A stretch of DNA of 64,000 nucleotides from Prochlorococcus sp. AG-424-P16 (GCA_003213255.1 QCNI01000004.1:1-64000); one strand, 5' to 3'; counted from the stretch's first letter, positions 20,660-31,707 are shown. Notes: generated by a model from the sequence alone, not told the origin. Translations and numbers: made by a program.

Positions 20660-20989
20660 ATGGATTTTAAAACTTATCAGAAAAAAGCTAGAGAAACAGC
20701 ACAATATCCAGATTTAGGTTCCAATAATATTTATCCAACTCTTGGTTTAGTTGGAGAGGCTGGTGAGGTGGCAGAAAAGGTGAAAAAGGTTATAAGAGAT
20801 AAAGATGGAATATTTGATAACGAATCAAAATTAGGTATTAAAAAAGAATTAGGAGATGTTTTGTGGTATTTATCAAATCTTTGTACAGAATTAAATTTCA
20901 ATTTAGAGGATGTTGCATTACAAAACCTTGAAAAATTAAAATTAAGAGCTGCTAAAGGCAAGATAAGAGGTTCTGGAGATGATAGATAA
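20660..20989 (+). CDS. MazG-like nucleotide pyrophosphohydrolase
   Basis: GLVGEAGEVAEKVKKVIRD...KKELGDVLWYLSNL. Confidence 0.9.
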   Translation: MDFKTYQKKARETAQYPDLGSNNIYPTLGLVGEAGEVAEKVKKVIRDKDGIFDNESKLGIKKELGDVLWYLSNLCTELNFNLEDVALQNLEKLKLRAAKGKIRGSGDDR

Positions 20990-20991
20990 AT

Positions 20992-21270
20992 TCAACTATA
21001 ACCCAAGCTTGCATACTGGAGATTTGTTATTAAATTTTGAATAACATTTAAAAGTAAAAAAGCTAACAAAGATGAAATATCAAATCCACCTATTGGAGGA
21101 ATAATACCTCTAAAAATGTTTAAATAAGGATCTGTGATAGAAGTTAATGCAGATAAAACACCGTTACTCCAATCAATACCTGGAAACCATGTAAGTAAAA
21201 TTCTTATTATCAATATGAAAGAGTAAATTGATAAAGTTTGACCCAGAACTGCAAAAATCTCAGATAACAT
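20992..21270 (-). CDS. YggT family protein (Ycf19-like)
   Basis: RILLTWFPGIDWSNGVLSALTSITDPYLNIFRGIIPPIGGFDISSLLAFLLL. Confidence 0.9.
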   Translation of the reverse strand: MLSEIFAVLGQTLSIYSFILIIRILLTWFPGIDWSNGVLSALTSITDPYLNIFRGIIPPIGGFDISSLLAFLLLNVIQNLITNLQYASLGYS

Positions 21271-21308
21271 TATCTTTTAGTAATTTAATACATCCTAACA
21301 TTTACTTA

Positions 21309-21863
21309 TTATTGCCGCTTATTGTCACCGCTTCCTATATTTGAAAGATATTCATTACTTACAGCAAAAGTTTGGAAAAACTTTTCTGATAATGATAGCC
21401 AATATGATCTACCATCTTTTTGCTTCCTTTTGACGATAAATTTCTTTTCTAATAATTCTTTAATATGATCATAAGCACCTGAACCTCGAAGAAGTATAAG
21501 ATCCGATTGCAGGATCTTTTTTTTGATCGCAATAGTTGCCAATGTCCTTAATTCGGATGTTTTCAAATCAGAAGGAAGAAAATCATCAACGAATTCATTA
21601 AGACTAGATTTTAGTTCGAGAGAAAAACTGTTATTAACTGAATTTAATTCAATAGCTGAGTTAGGATTAGAGTATTTATTTTTTAAATCTTTAATTGCAT
21701 CATTTATTGAGTTTATATCAGAATTAGTAATTTCTGAAAGATCCTTTTTTGTTATTGGTCTGCCTTTCAAATATAGAACAGCTTCAACTTTAGTAACTAG
21801 ATCTATATCAGATATTGGGGTGGTATTTAGATCAGACTGATTGATTTTAATTACCGAAATCAT
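21309..21863 (-). CDS. scpB: segregation and condensation protein B
   Basis: VEAVLYLKGRPITKKDL; LRTLATIAIKKKILQSDLILLRGSGAYDHIKELLEKKFI. Confidence 0.88.
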   Translation of the reverse strand: MISVIKINQSDLNTTPISDIDLVTKVEAVLYLKGRPITKKDLSEITNSDINSINDAIKDLKNKYSNPNSAIELNSVNNSFSLELKSSLNEFVDDFLPSDLKTSELRTLATIAIKKKILQSDLILLRGSGAYDHIKELLEKKFIVKRKQKDGRSYWLSLSEKFFQTFAVSNEYLSNIGSGDNKRQ

Positions 21864-21881
21864 TCCTAATTTACCTTAAAT

Positions 21882-23423
21882 TTAATCTGATGCACCAAGG
21901 AATAATCTATATGTATTGTTTTGGGTTTCATCCCAGAATTTATAGCCTAGAATTCTTACAAATTTATTCCACTCTAAAATCTCATTTTTATCGATTAAAA
22001 CTCCAATAACAATTTTCCCTACATCAGCTCCATAATTCCTGTAGTGAAAAACGCTTATAGACCAATTAGATTTCATATTATTTAAGAAGTTTATTAATGC
22101 GCCAGGCCTTTCTGGAAACTCAAATCTGTATAAAAGTTCAATAAAGTTTCTATATTCCATCTCTTTAAAATCTCTAGGTAATCTTCCACCTACCATATGT
22201 CTGAGATGATTTTTAGATAATTCATCATCACTGATGTCAATAAATGAGTACTCAGAATTTCTAAATACATTTAATAGATTTTTTTTATCATTTAAACCAT
22301 AGACTTGAACACCAACAAAGATCTGTGCATTCTTAGAATTTGACATCCTATAACTAAATTCAGTTAAATTTCTATTATCAAGTAACTTACAAAAATCAAT
22401 AAGACTACCAGCACATTCAGGAATTTCAACAGCCATCATTACTTCTCTACACTCTCCAAGTTCTGCTCTTTCTGCTACAAATCTAAGCCTCTCAAAATTC
22501 ATATTTGCACCACATGCAATCGCAACCATTTTTTTATTTGAATGATTCGAATTTAAAATATCTTTTTTCATTCCCGCTATTGATAAGGCACCTGCGGGCT
22601 CTAGTATTGATCTAGTATCCTCAAAAACATCTTTTATGGCAGCACAGATTTCGTCAGTATTAACCCTAATCATCTTATCTATATATTTTCTAGCAATATC
22701 AAAAGTATTTTTACCAATTTTTTTAACCGCCACTCCATCTGCAAATTGACCTACAGAAGATAGTTCCACAATTTTTTCTTCTTCCAAAGATTTCGTCATA
22801 GCGTCAGCATCTTCTGGTTCTACACCAATTATTTTTACTTCAGGCCATATTTTTTTAACGTATAAAGATATTCCTGATATTAATCCACCACCACCTACAG
22901 CAATATAAATTGCATAAGGTTTTTCCTTAAGCTGCTGTTCAAGTTCTATAGCTATAGTTCCTTGTCCTGCTATTACTTCTGGATCATCAAAGGGATGAAT
23001 AAAGCATAAATTTCTTTCTTGGCTAATCCTTATTGCCTCTTTGTAAGTTTCATCATAGTTATCGCCATATAAAATAACTTTTGCTTTTAAATTTTTTACT
23101 GCATTAACTTTTACTAGAGGTGTGGTAATGGGCATTAATATGGTTGCTTGGCAATTTAACTTAAGGGCACTAAGTGCAACCCCTTGAGCATGATTGCCAG
23201 CACTAGAAGTAATTACTCCCTGAGCAAGCTGTGAATTAGTGAGCTTACTCATTTTGTTATATGCACCTCTTATTTTGAATGAAAATACATCCTGAAGATC
23301 TTCTCTTTTTAGAAAAACTTCATTGTTAAGCCTATTACTTAAATTATGAGCTTTTTCTAATGGAGTTTTTTTTGCAACTTCATAGACTTCAGCTTGAAGT
23401 ATTTTTTTAAAATAATCATTCAT
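21882..23423 (-). CDS. ilvA: threonine ammonia-lyase, biosynthetic long form
   Basis: KREDLQDVFSFKIRGAYNKM, SSAGNHAQGVALSA, GGGGLISGI, tandem ACT-like C-terminus. Confidence 0.96.
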   Translation of the reverse strand: MNDYFKKILQAEVYEVAKKTPLEKAHNLSNRLNNEVFLKREDLQDVFSFKIRGAYNKMSKLTNSQLAQGVITSSAGNHAQGVALSALKLNCQATILMPITTPLVKVNAVKNLKAKVILYGDNYDETYKEAIRISQERNLCFIHPFDDPEVIAGQGTIAIELEQQLKEKPYAIYIAVGGGGLISGISLYVKKIWPEVKIIGVEPEDADAMTKSLEEEKIVELSSVGQFADGVAVKKIGKNTFDIARKYIDKMIRVNTDEICAAIKDVFEDTRSILEPAGALSIAGMKKDILNSNHSNKKMVAIACGANMNFERLRFVAERAELGECREVMMAVEIPECAGSLIDFCKLLDNRNLTEFSYRMSNSKNAQIFVGVQVYGLNDKKNLLNVFRNSEYSFIDISDDELSKNHLRHMVGGRLPRDFKEMEYRNFIELLYRFEFPERPGALINFLNNMKSNWSISVFHYRNYGADVGKIVIGVLIDKNEILEWNKFVRILGYKFWDETQNNTYRLFLGASD

Positions 23424-23540
23424 ATATATATTTTTAGCATTAATTATTAATCTAATAAAACATTACATGATCTATTTCAAAAAAAAATACTCATTTTGCA
23501 CCTCGGCGTTTTAAATTATATAGATACCAATTTTTGTTAA

Positions 23541-25430
23541 ATGCTTTTAAGTGAGTTAAGTCATCCAAATCAACTTCATGGCTTAACAGTTTCACAATTA
23601 GAGGAAATTGCTTGTCAAATTAGAGAAAGACATCTTCAGGTAGTATCTACTAGTGGAGGACATCTTGGTCCTGGATTAGGTGTAGTTGAGTTGACATTGG
23701 CCTTATATCAAACTCTTGATCTTGATTTTGACAAAGTTGTTTGGGATGTAGGACATCAAGGTTACCCTCATAAATTAATTACAGGACGTTTCAGTCAATT
23801 TGATTCTCTAAGACAACAAAATGGAATCGCTGGATATCTAAAAAGAAGTGAAAGTAAATTTGATCATTTTGGTGCTGGACATGCAAGTACTTCTATTTCT
23901 GCTGCTTTAGGAATGGCAATAGCAAGAGATAGAAAAGGTGAAAATTATAAATGTGTTGCTGTTATTGGAGATGGAGCACTAACTGGAGGAATGGCATTAG
24001 AAGCTATAAATCATGCAGGTCACTTACCAAATACCCCTTTAGTTGTAGTTCTGAATGATAATGACATGTCTATTTCACCTCCGGTTGGAGCACTTTCATC
24101 TTACTTAAATAAGGTAAGAGTAAGTCCACCATTGCAATTTTTGTCCGACAGTGTTCAAGAAAGTGTTAAAAATATTCCCTTAATTGGTAAGGATATACCA
24201 GAAGAACTTAAAAATATTAAAGGAAGCGTTAGACGTCTATCTGTTCCTAAGGTTGGAGCTGTTTTTGAAGAACTTGGATTTACATATATGGGTCCAATTG
24301 ATGGTCATGATATTGGTAACTTAGTTAAGACCTTTAACGCTTCCCATAAACTTAAAAGACCTGTACTTGTTCATGTTGTCACAACAAAAGGTAAGGGTTA
24401 CCCATATGCAGAAGCTGATCAGGTTGGATATCATGCACAGTCTGCATTTGATCTTACAACTGGAAAATCTATTCCATCAAAGAAACCTAAACCTGTTAGT
24501 TATAGTAAAATATTTGGTCAAACCTTATTAAAAATATGTGAGCAAGATAGCAAAGTCGTGGGTATCACAGCTGCAATGGCTACAGGTACTGGTTTAGATA
24601 TATTGCAAAAAAATATTCCTGATCAATATATCGATGTAGGAATAGCAGAACAACATGCAGTTACTCTTGCGGCAGGAATGTCTTGTGATGGTCTTAAACC
24701 TGTTGTAGCTATTTATAGTACTTTTCTTCAACGGGCATTCGACCAATTAATACATGATGTAGGGATACAAAATTTACCTGTATCATTTGTACTTGATAGA
24801 GCTGGCATAGTTGGAGCTGACGGTCCTACTCACCAAGGTCAGTACGATATCAGTTATATGAGATCCATACCTAATTTTGTATTGATGGCACCAAAGGATG
24901 AGTCTGAATTACAGAGAATGTTAATAACTTCAATAAACCATAATGGTCCTACAGCTCTAAGAATACCCAGAGGCTCTGGACTAGGAGTAGCTGTAATGGA
25001 TGAGGGTTGGGAACCTTTGAATATAGGCGAAGCTGAGATACTTGAAGAAGGAGAAGATATTTTAATTATTGCTTATGGTTCAATGGTCGCATCAGCAATC
25101 GAAACAGAAAAGATCTTAAAAAATATGAATATTAATACATGCATTGTTAATGCAAGATTTGTTAAACCTCTAGATAAAAATCTTATTATTCCTTTAGCAA
25201 GTAGGATTCAAAAAGTTGTAACCATGGAAGAGGGAACCTTAGTAGGTGGATTTGGTTCCGCAATAGTTGAATTATTTAACGATAATGAAATAAACATTCC
25301 TGTATACAGAATAGGTATACCTGATGTATTAGTTGATCATGCTTCACCTGATCAGAGTAAAGAAAAACTAGGACTTATGCCTGATCAGATGGCAGATAAA
25401 ATTGTTGAGAAATTTAAGTTAAATAAGTAA
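23541..25430 (+). CDS. dxs: 1-deoxy-D-xylulose-5-phosphate synthase
   Basis: [60 protein letters not shown]. Confidence 0.98.
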   Translation: MLLSELSHPNQLHGLTVSQLEEIACQIRERHLQVVSTSGGHLGPGLGVVELTLALYQTLDLDFDKVVWDVGHQGYPHKLITGRFSQFDSLRQQNGIAGYLKRSESKFDHFGAGHASTSISAALGMAIARDRKGENYKCVAVIGDGALTGGMALEAINHAGHLPNTPLVVVLNDNDMSISPPVGALSSYLNKVRVSPPLQFLSDSVQESVKNIPLIGKDIPEELKNIKGSVRRLSVPKVGAVFEELGFTYMGPIDGHDIGNLVKTFNASHKLKRPVLVHVVTTKGKGYPYAEADQVGYHAQSAFDLTTGKSIPSKKPKPVSYSKIFGQTLLKICEQDSKVVGITAAMATGTGLDILQKNIPDQYIDVGIAEQHAVTLAAGMSCDGLKPVVAIYSTFLQRAFDQLIHDVGIQNLPVSFVLDRAGIVGADGPTHQGQYDISYMRSIPNFVLMAPKDESELQRMLITSINHNGPTALRIPRGSGLGVAVMDEGWEPLNIGEAEILEEGEDILIIAYGSMVASAIETEKILKNMNINTCIVNARFVKPLDKNLIIPLASRIQKVVTMEEGTLVGGFGSAIVELFNDNEINIPVYRIGIPDVLVDHASPDQSKEKLGLMPDQMADKIVEKFKLNK

Positions 25431-25460
25431 AAATTTAATAAATAAATATTTAATAAATTT

Positions 25461-25721
25461 TTATAAAACACCTCGTGAGGCTAATCCTAAGATTGCTCCA
25501 ATTCCGAAAATATGACCTAGGCAATTAGCACCTACAACTGATGCGTGACTTAAACCACCATAGAATTTTGAATTGGGTATTTCAAAACCTTCATTAGGTT
25601 TTCTTATTGTTGCTCTAGCAATTGCATAAGCAAAAACATTACATGCAATCATTACGACGGCACACTTTGGAGACCAAGAAAAAGTTGCTGGATCTGCAGC
25701 TGCAAATAATGTAGTAAACAT
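25461..25721 (-). CDS. psaK: photosystem I reaction center subunit PsaK
   Basis: TFSWSPKCAVVMIACNVFAYAIARATI...FYGGLSHASVVGANCLGHIFGIGAILGLASRGVL. Confidence 0.93.
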   Translation of the reverse strand: MFTTLFAAADPATFSWSPKCAVVMIACNVFAYAIARATIRKPNEGFEIPNSKFYGGLSHASVVGANCLGHIFGIGAILGLASRGVL

Positions 25722-25787
25722 AAAAAATCGTTATTTTCATATATTCTCTAATACTTTTACCTAAAAAACACAAAATTGTAAAAGGTC

Positions 25788-26123
25788 TTAAGAGTTGTTT
25801 ACTTCTATGTTATTTAACAACTTAATAAATCCAAATAAAATAACAAAATCACTAAGAGTTAAAAAGGATTCTGCAAAACCATGCAGGAAGTCAACCTCAA
25901 CAAGGGTTTTATCATAGTAATTTAGTGTGAAAATAGATACCAATATAGTTATGAAAACGAATAAAACAGTTAAGGAAAATCCTGTTTTTACAAAATTATT
26001 AACAGATTTGATTTTATACAAGTAAAACAAAAATATTGCATATGGAATTATTGATACTGCAAACAATAATGTGTTATCAATAGAACCTAATTTTTCTATA
26101 AATTTAAAAAATAAATCATTCAT
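25788..26123 (-). CDS. DUF3593 family membrane protein
   Basis: 111-aa three-TM protein overlapping the DUF2499-like gene. Confidence 0.75.
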   Translation of the reverse strand: MNDLFFKFIEKLGSIDNTLLFAVSIIPYAIFLFYLYKIKSVNNFVKTGFSLTVLFVFITILVSIFTLNYYDKTLVEVDFLHGFAESFLTLSDFVILFGFIKLLNNIEVNNS

Positions 26124-26418
26124 AAGTCTCTTTTGCTCTAAAAATCTTTATAGCAGCTAAGGCTAATGTTGAATTTCCTATAAATGTAAATATTCCTTGA
26201 AGTGATACTAGACCGTATAGATTTTCTTGATTGTCATAGATATGCCAGGTAATAGCGCACATAGCTCCTATTAAGTTTGGAACCATAGCTAAGCTTAACC
26301 AAAAAAATAAATTGTATTTTTTATATTTAGAAATTTTGTTTATAACAAAGATGGTAAATATCCATTCAATGACCGAAGAGATGTGAATTAACCAAGTTCC
26401 AAATGAAAGTTCGTGCAA
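26116..26418 (-). CDS. DUF2499 family membrane protein
   Basis: LSFGTWLIHISSVIEWIFTIFVI...MVPNLIGAMCAITWHIYDN. Confidence 0.78.
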   Translation of the reverse strand: MHELSFGTWLIHISSVIEWIFTIFVINKISKYKKYNLFFWLSLAMVPNLIGAMCAITWHIYDNQENLYGLVSLQGIFTFIGNSTLALAAIKIFRAKETYE

Positions 26419-26421
26419 AAT

Positions 26422-26958
26422 TTATATTTTTTTCTTTAGTACATTAAGTACTTCTTTGGCATGATTTATAGGTAGAACACTTATCCATCTATAAGAAATT
26501 TCACCTTTTGGAGAAATCAAAAAAGTATTTCTATCAGAAAATGGAGGAATCCACGAACCATATTTTTTACTAATAATTCCATCAGAATCGGATAATAAAG
26601 TGTAGTTTATAGATTTCTCGCTGCAGAAACTTTCATGAGAATCTTGATTATCAGCACTAATACCAACAATTTCGGCATTATATTTTGAAAAATCTTTTTT
26701 TAATTCCGAAAAACCTTTAGCTTCAAGAGTGCAACCTGCTGTAAAGTCCTTTGGATAAAAATACATAACAAGCCACTTACCTTTAAAATCATTTAATTCC
26801 CAAATATTTTTTGATTTTATGTTTTTATTAAAACCTTCTAATTGAAAGTTTGGAGCAATATCTCCAACTTCAGGAGCAAAGTCAAAAGCGATTGCTGAAT
26901 TACAATTAAATAAAAAAATAAAAGATATAAATATACTTACAACTAAATTTCTCATCAA
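26422..26958 (-). CDS. peroxiredoxin (Bcp/PrxQ type) with predicted signal sequence
   Basis: FYPKDFTAGCTLEAKGFSELK catalytic motif; hydrophobic N-terminus. Confidence 0.92.
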   Translation of the reverse strand: MMRNLVVSIFISFIFLFNCNSAIAFDFAPEVGDIAPNFQLEGFNKNIKSKNIWELNDFKGKWLVMYFYPKDFTAGCTLEAKGFSELKKDFSKYNAEIVGISADNQDSHESFCSEKSINYTLLSDSDGIISKKYGSWIPPFSDRNTFLISPKGEISYRWISVLPINHAKEVLNVLKKKI

Positions 26959-26960
26959 AT

Positions 26961-27197
26961 TTAGAATTTTTTTAAATCAACCCCATTTAATTTGGCAAAT
27001 TTATCTAAACCTACTTTTTGTATAGACTTAAGGGCTTTGGTGCTAATTTTAATATTTACCCATTTTTTTCCTTCTTCCCACCAAAGTCTCCTTTTTTGGA
27101 GATTAACTTGTTGCAATTTTTTTGTACGAATATGTGAGTGACTCAATGCCATCCCGTTATTAGCTTTTGCACCTGTTAGTTCGCAAACTCTTGACAT
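26961..27197 (-). CDS. rpmB: 50S ribosomal protein L28
   Basis: [40 protein letters not shown]. Confidence 0.97.
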   Translation of the reverse strand: MSRVCELTGAKANNGMALSHSHIRTKKLQQVNLQKRRLWWEEGKKWVNIKISTKALKSIQKVGLDKFAKLNGVDLKKF

Positions 27198-27236
27198 ATT
27201 AATTGAGTTATATCTTTAAAAATTCTAACACATGAC

Positions 27237-29141
27237 TCAATTTGTTGAATTTAGTAGTTCTGAAATTAATTCGGCATTATTATTTTGTAAATTAATTATC
27301 TGTTCTTGATCTAATCCACCAACGGAAAGCTTAGCCATATCGTAGACATGATTAGCAATTTTAGAAGCTAATGGACTCTCAATAGGATCTTTTTCATCAA
27401 TAATTATTTTGTTGCCAGTAATTTTATTAAGACCAACAATAAGTGGATGTTCTTTGTTAATTAAGAGCACATGATATTCAGGTAAGCCAGGCATCTTTTG
27501 TTCCATGTAAGCACCCATATCATTAATTCTTCTCATTTGTTCTGGAAGCAAGATCATCGCTGGTGGAGCATCTTTACTTGAAAGTGACTGCACTTTAACT
27601 GTTACTTTCTCATTGTTAAGGGCCTTAACTATCGTATCTCTAAGATTATCTGTATTTGATTTGCCATCCTTATCTACAATTTCTTTAGATTCTTTATCTT
27701 CTAGTTCATTTATTTCTGAATCTACTCTTTGGAATTGATAATCTTCATTTTTACTTTCCAACCATGGAAGAAATTGTGCGTCAATTAAGGGATCTGATTT
27801 AATAACTTCTTTATTATCAGATAAACAGATATTTAATGCACTAGACTGCGCAATCAGATCTGAACAATAAATTATTTTTTTAGAATCAGTTAATTTATTT
27901 CGCTCTTTGTAATTTGCGAGAGTTGTGAAATATTTATCATTGGACTTGATGAGGGATTTATTTTTAATATCTTTAGTTACGTCTTTCTCTGAGTTTAAAA
28001 TTGTTTCGAAAATTATACTGTTATTAACTAAATCAGCAAATTTTTCATCTTCGATAGCACCAATTTTAATAAAAGCAGAGATTGAATCCCAAATTTCTGC
28101 ATAAAATTCTGGAGAATTTTTTATCAAATCCTTCAGTTTATTTGCGATTTTTTTTGAGATAAATGATGATATAGACCTTACTTTTCTATCTGTTTGTAAT
28201 GCACTTCTACTAACATTTAGAGGTATATCTGTAGAGTCAATAACTCCTCTTAGAGGTAAAAGGTATTTTGGTACTATCTCTTTAATTGAATCGCTTACGA
28301 ATACTTGATTGCAAAATAGTTTTATTTCTCCCTTTTCCCAATCAGCTCTACCTGATAACTTCGGAAAATACAAAATTCCTTGTATGTCATATGGGTAATC
28401 TGTATTTAGATGAATCCATAACAGTGGATCTCCCTGGAAAGGATAAAGGTATTTATATAACTCAATATAATCTTCATCTTTTAATTCACTAGGTTGTTTT
28501 CTCCAAGGAGGATTTTTCTTATTAATTGTCTCTCCTTCCAATAAGACATCTATTGGCATAAAATCACAATATTTTTTTATTAGTGATTTAATTCTTTCAG
28601 GCTCGATAAACTCTTTTTCTTCTTCAAGTAGGTGAAGAATAACATCTGTACCAATTGTTTCTCTTTCAGATTCCTCTAACGTGAAATTTGGCGATCCATC
28701 ACAAGACCATTTGAAAGCTTTTGATTCTCCAATGGCTGATTTAGTTAATATATCAACTCTATCTGCCACCATGAAACTTGAATAAAAACCTAGTCCAAAA
28801 TGACCTATGAATTCATCATTATCTTTTTTGTATTTTGTTAGGAATTCTTCAGCACTAGAAAATGCAACTTGATTTATGTACTTCTTAATTTCTTCATCAT
28901 TCATTCCAATTCCATTATCGGAAATTGTTAACGTATTTTTTTCACGGTTAATTGTTATTTTTACTTGAGCCTCCTCAGTATTCTCGCAATCACCAGCCAT
29001 AGAGGCCATTCTTCTTTTACTAATTGCGTCAACACCATTACTAACAAGTTCTCTTAAAAAGATTTCATGGTCAGAATATACTGCCTTCTTGATAATTGGG
29101 AAAATATTTTCGGTATTAATACGAATTTCGCCTTTTTCCAT
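27237..29141 (-). CDS. htpG: molecular chaperone HtpG (Hsp90)
   Basis: EIFLRELVSNGVDAISKRR, LTISDNGIGM, GHFGLGFYSSFMVAD. Confidence 0.97.
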   Translation of the reverse strand: MEKGEIRINTENIFPIIKKAVYSDHEIFLRELVSNGVDAISKRRMASMAGDCENTEEAQVKITINREKNTLTISDNGIGMNDEEIKKYINQVAFSSAEEFLTKYKKDNDEFIGHFGLGFYSSFMVADRVDILTKSAIGESKAFKWSCDGSPNFTLEESERETIGTDVILHLLEEEKEFIEPERIKSLIKKYCDFMPIDVLLEGETINKKNPPWRKQPSELKDEDYIELYKYLYPFQGDPLLWIHLNTDYPYDIQGILYFPKLSGRADWEKGEIKLFCNQVFVSDSIKEIVPKYLLPLRGVIDSTDIPLNVSRSALQTDRKVRSISSFISKKIANKLKDLIKNSPEFYAEIWDSISAFIKIGAIEDEKFADLVNNSIIFETILNSEKDVTKDIKNKSLIKSNDKYFTTLANYKERNKLTDSKKIIYCSDLIAQSSALNICLSDNKEVIKSDPLIDAQFLPWLESKNEDYQFQRVDSEINELEDKESKEIVDKDGKSNTDNLRDTIVKALNNEKVTVKVQSLSSKDAPPAMILLPEQMRRINDMGAYMEQKMPGLPEYHVLLINKEHPLIVGLNKITGNKIIIDEKDPIESPLASKIANHVYDMAKLSVGGLDQEQIINLQNNNAELISELLNSTN

Positions 29142-29259
29142 TTAAAAAAAATCAAACATATTAAATACTATTTCTTAAAAACTTGTTAATCAAGTTTAAT
29201 TAGGAGTATTGTCCGAACAATATTTGAATTTTAAAACTTAAATAAACTTTTAAAAGGTT

Positions 29260-30411
29260 TTATTTAACCCACAAAATCTCACTACAATTGTTTTCTTTCA
29301 TAATTTGATTGGCTTTAGCCAAGTCATCACATGGATTTAAATGTAAGACGGCAATGTTTCCTCTTTTTTGTTGTTCTTTTTGTTCATTCATACCTTTTTC
29401 TAACAAATAAGAATCTTCAAACATCAATAAAATTCTTTTATTATCTGTCTTTTCTTCCTTAATTAAATTTCTTAAAATGTCAACTGAAATTGTAAATCCA
29501 ATCCCATTAAATATTTTCTCATTAGGACTAAATGATCTTACTAACTCATCATATCTTCCGCCTTTTGCGATAACGCTTTTATTTTTACCATTATCCCCTA
29601 TTAGTTGAAAAACTATTCCTTCATATAAATTCAAGTGAGGTTGGAAAGTGGGATCAAGTTGTAATTTAACTCCATATTTATTTGATATTTTTGATAATGT
29701 TTCAAATAAAAAATTTAAGTCATCTAATATTTTACTAGTACCATATGTAGTTTTTAATTTTTTTAATATTGCAATTGGCTCTCCTCGTGTGAATAAAAGA
29801 TCTTTAAGAATATATTTATCATCTTCATCTATTCCTAATTTAGATAAATTATCTTGATCAAAATTAACAAGACTTTTCTTAATTTCTTCAAAATTATTAT
29901 TCTTATATTTGTTCAGTATCAAGTCCATTATTTTTGTGGTGCTTACTAGTAGAAATAAATTACAACCATCCTTCAAATTAATATTATCGATTGAATCAAA
30001 CAAAATATTAATAACTTCAATTTCTGGGTATTTTGTATCATATCCAATTAATTCAATTCCACTCTGCAATTTTTCTTGTAACTTAAATGAATTTTTATTA
30101 TTTTGTTTTTTATCAAAAACCATTCCATTGGTAAATAATCTTATAGGTCTTTTCTTATTTATTAATCTTGTAGATGATAATTTAACAATTGATGTTGTCA
30201 TTTCTGGCCTAAGACATAATGAATTATTACTTACTATTCCTACAACCTGATTTTCGTCAATAACGCCACGGCCTTTTATGGTCTGTAAAGTATTTATAAA
30301 TGAGGGCGAAACCTCTTCATATCCCCAAAGTTTATAAATACTATTTAAATTATTTATGATGTTTGAATTATTTTTTACATCGACTAATTTAATTTCCTTT
30401 ATATCTGACAT
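29260..30411 (-). CDS. hisZ: ATP phosphoribosyltransferase regulatory subunit
   Basis: HisRS-like catalytic fold: LWGYEEVSPSFI, SLCLRPEMTTSIVKL, AKGGRYDELVRSF, without an anticodon-binding domain. Confidence 0.88.
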   Translation of the reverse strand: MSDIKEIKLVDVKNNSNIINNLNSIYKLWGYEEVSPSFINTLQTIKGRGVIDENQVVGIVSNNSLCLRPEMTTSIVKLSSTRLINKKRPIRLFTNGMVFDKKQNNKNSFKLQEKLQSGIELIGYDTKYPEIEVINILFDSIDNINLKDGCNLFLLVSTTKIMDLILNKYKNNNFEEIKKSLVNFDQDNLSKLGIDEDDKYILKDLLFTRGEPIAILKKLKTTYGTSKILDDLNFLFETLSKISNKYGVKLQLDPTFQPHLNLYEGIVFQLIGDNGKNKSVIAKGGRYDELVRSFSPNEKIFNGIGFTISVDILRNLIKEEKTDNKRILLMFEDSYLLEKGMNEQKEQQKRGNIAVLHLNPCDDLAKANQIMKENNCSEILWVK

Positions 30412-30429
30412 TTGAATATTTAACTAATT

Positions 30430-31278
30430 TTAGGTATAAAGATTTTTTTTAAATGGAGAAACTTTATCTAGTTCATTTTTTAATTCATTCTCAAGGCTGG
30501 GAGAACAAGCTAAAATTCTTCCTGAACTTAAATTAAATTCGCCTGATGGATAATCAGAAATAATACCACCAGCCTCTTTAACAATAATAGCACCGGCCGC
30601 TAGGTCCCATACTTCCAATCCTCTTTCCCAATATCCATCTACCTTACCTGCCGCAACAAATGCTAGATCAACAGCTGCTGCACCTCCTCTTCTAACGCCT
30701 CTAGTCTTATGTGTTAAATAACAAAATTCAGCATAATTATTATCCTCTGTCTCAAATCTGTCATAAGAGAAACCAGTTACAAGCAGACTATCAGAAAGAT
30801 TAGAAGGATTCGATACTTTAAGTTCACTATCATTGCAGAATGATCCTAAACCTAAACAGGCTGAATATAGTTCATTTAAATAAGGTACTGATATAGCGCC
30901 TATTATTGGCTTATTTTTATACACAAGACCAATAGAAGTCCCATAAAAAGGATATCCATGGGAATAATTTGTTGTACCGTCTAATGGGTCTATACACCAC
31001 GTTAAATCGCTAGATTTGGTTAATTTACCCGATTCCTCTGCATTTATAGATATGTTTGGTGTCTTTTCTAATAAATATTCTTTTATTTTATTTTCAACTT
31101 CCAAATCTACATTGGTTACTAGATCCCCCTTCCTACCCTTTGATGATATTTTCTGAATTTTATTGTAATTAACTTTTAAAATTTCATTACCAATTTGAGC
31201 GGAATTCTTGGCTATTTCATATAAATTAGATAAATTTACTTGATTTGCAAGTTCCTCTATTTCACTTATTTCAAACAT
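30430..31278 (-). CDS. inositol monophosphatase family protein
   Basis: AEESGK, WCIDPLDGTTNYSHGYPF, WDLAAGAIIVKEAGG. Confidence 0.94.
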   Translation of the reverse strand: MFEISEIEELANQVNLSNLYEIAKNSAQIGNEILKVNYNKIQKISSKGRKGDLVTNVDLEVENKIKEYLLEKTPNISINAEESGKLTKSSDLTWCIDPLDGTTNYSHGYPFYGTSIGLVYKNKPIIGAISVPYLNELYSACLGLGSFCNDSELKVSNPSNLSDSLLVTGFSYDRFETEDNNYAEFCYLTHKTRGVRRGGAAAVDLAFVAAGKVDGYWERGLEVWDLAAGAIIVKEAGGIISDYPSGEFNLSSGRILACSPSLENELKNELDKVSPFKKNLYT

Positions 31279-31283
31279 GATAG

Positions 31284-31658
31284 TTAATCTTCCTCAAATT
31301 CCCAAGGTGGAGCTAATCTTGTATTTCCCCTCCCAAAATATTGTCCAAATTGTAAATCGTAAACTTCATCTTCATATGTAGTTTCCACTTCAAGATCTGA
31401 AGTTGCTTTAGCGACACAAAGAAGTGCATAGCCTTTGTCTTTTAAAGCCTGAGATACACCCATGGCTTCAGGTTGTTGTAAGGTACCAGTTTTAATTTTA
31501 ACTGCACAACTTGTACAGCAACCATTTCTACATGAAAATGCAAGTTTGAAACCTTTCTTTTCAAATTCCTTAAGTATGTAATGATCACTATTAACCTGCT
31601 CTTGGTAGACCTTTCCAGTTTCCTTATTTTTAATCGTGACTGTAAAAGTCTTATTCAA
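31284..31658 (-). CDS. 2Fe-2S ferredoxin
   Basis: CRNGCCTSCAVKIKTG...LLCVAKATSDLEVET. Confidence 0.94.
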   Translation of the reverse strand: MNKTFTVTIKNKETGKVYQEQVNSDHYILKEFEKKGFKLAFSCRNGCCTSCAVKIKTGTLQQPEAMGVSQALKDKGYALLCVAKATSDLEVETTYEDEVYDLQFGQYFGRGNTRLAPPWEFEED

Positions 31659-31707
31659 ATAACTTTCCTCTAAAATGGGATGTTTAAGGGTTAAAATGGT
31701 TTTCTTG

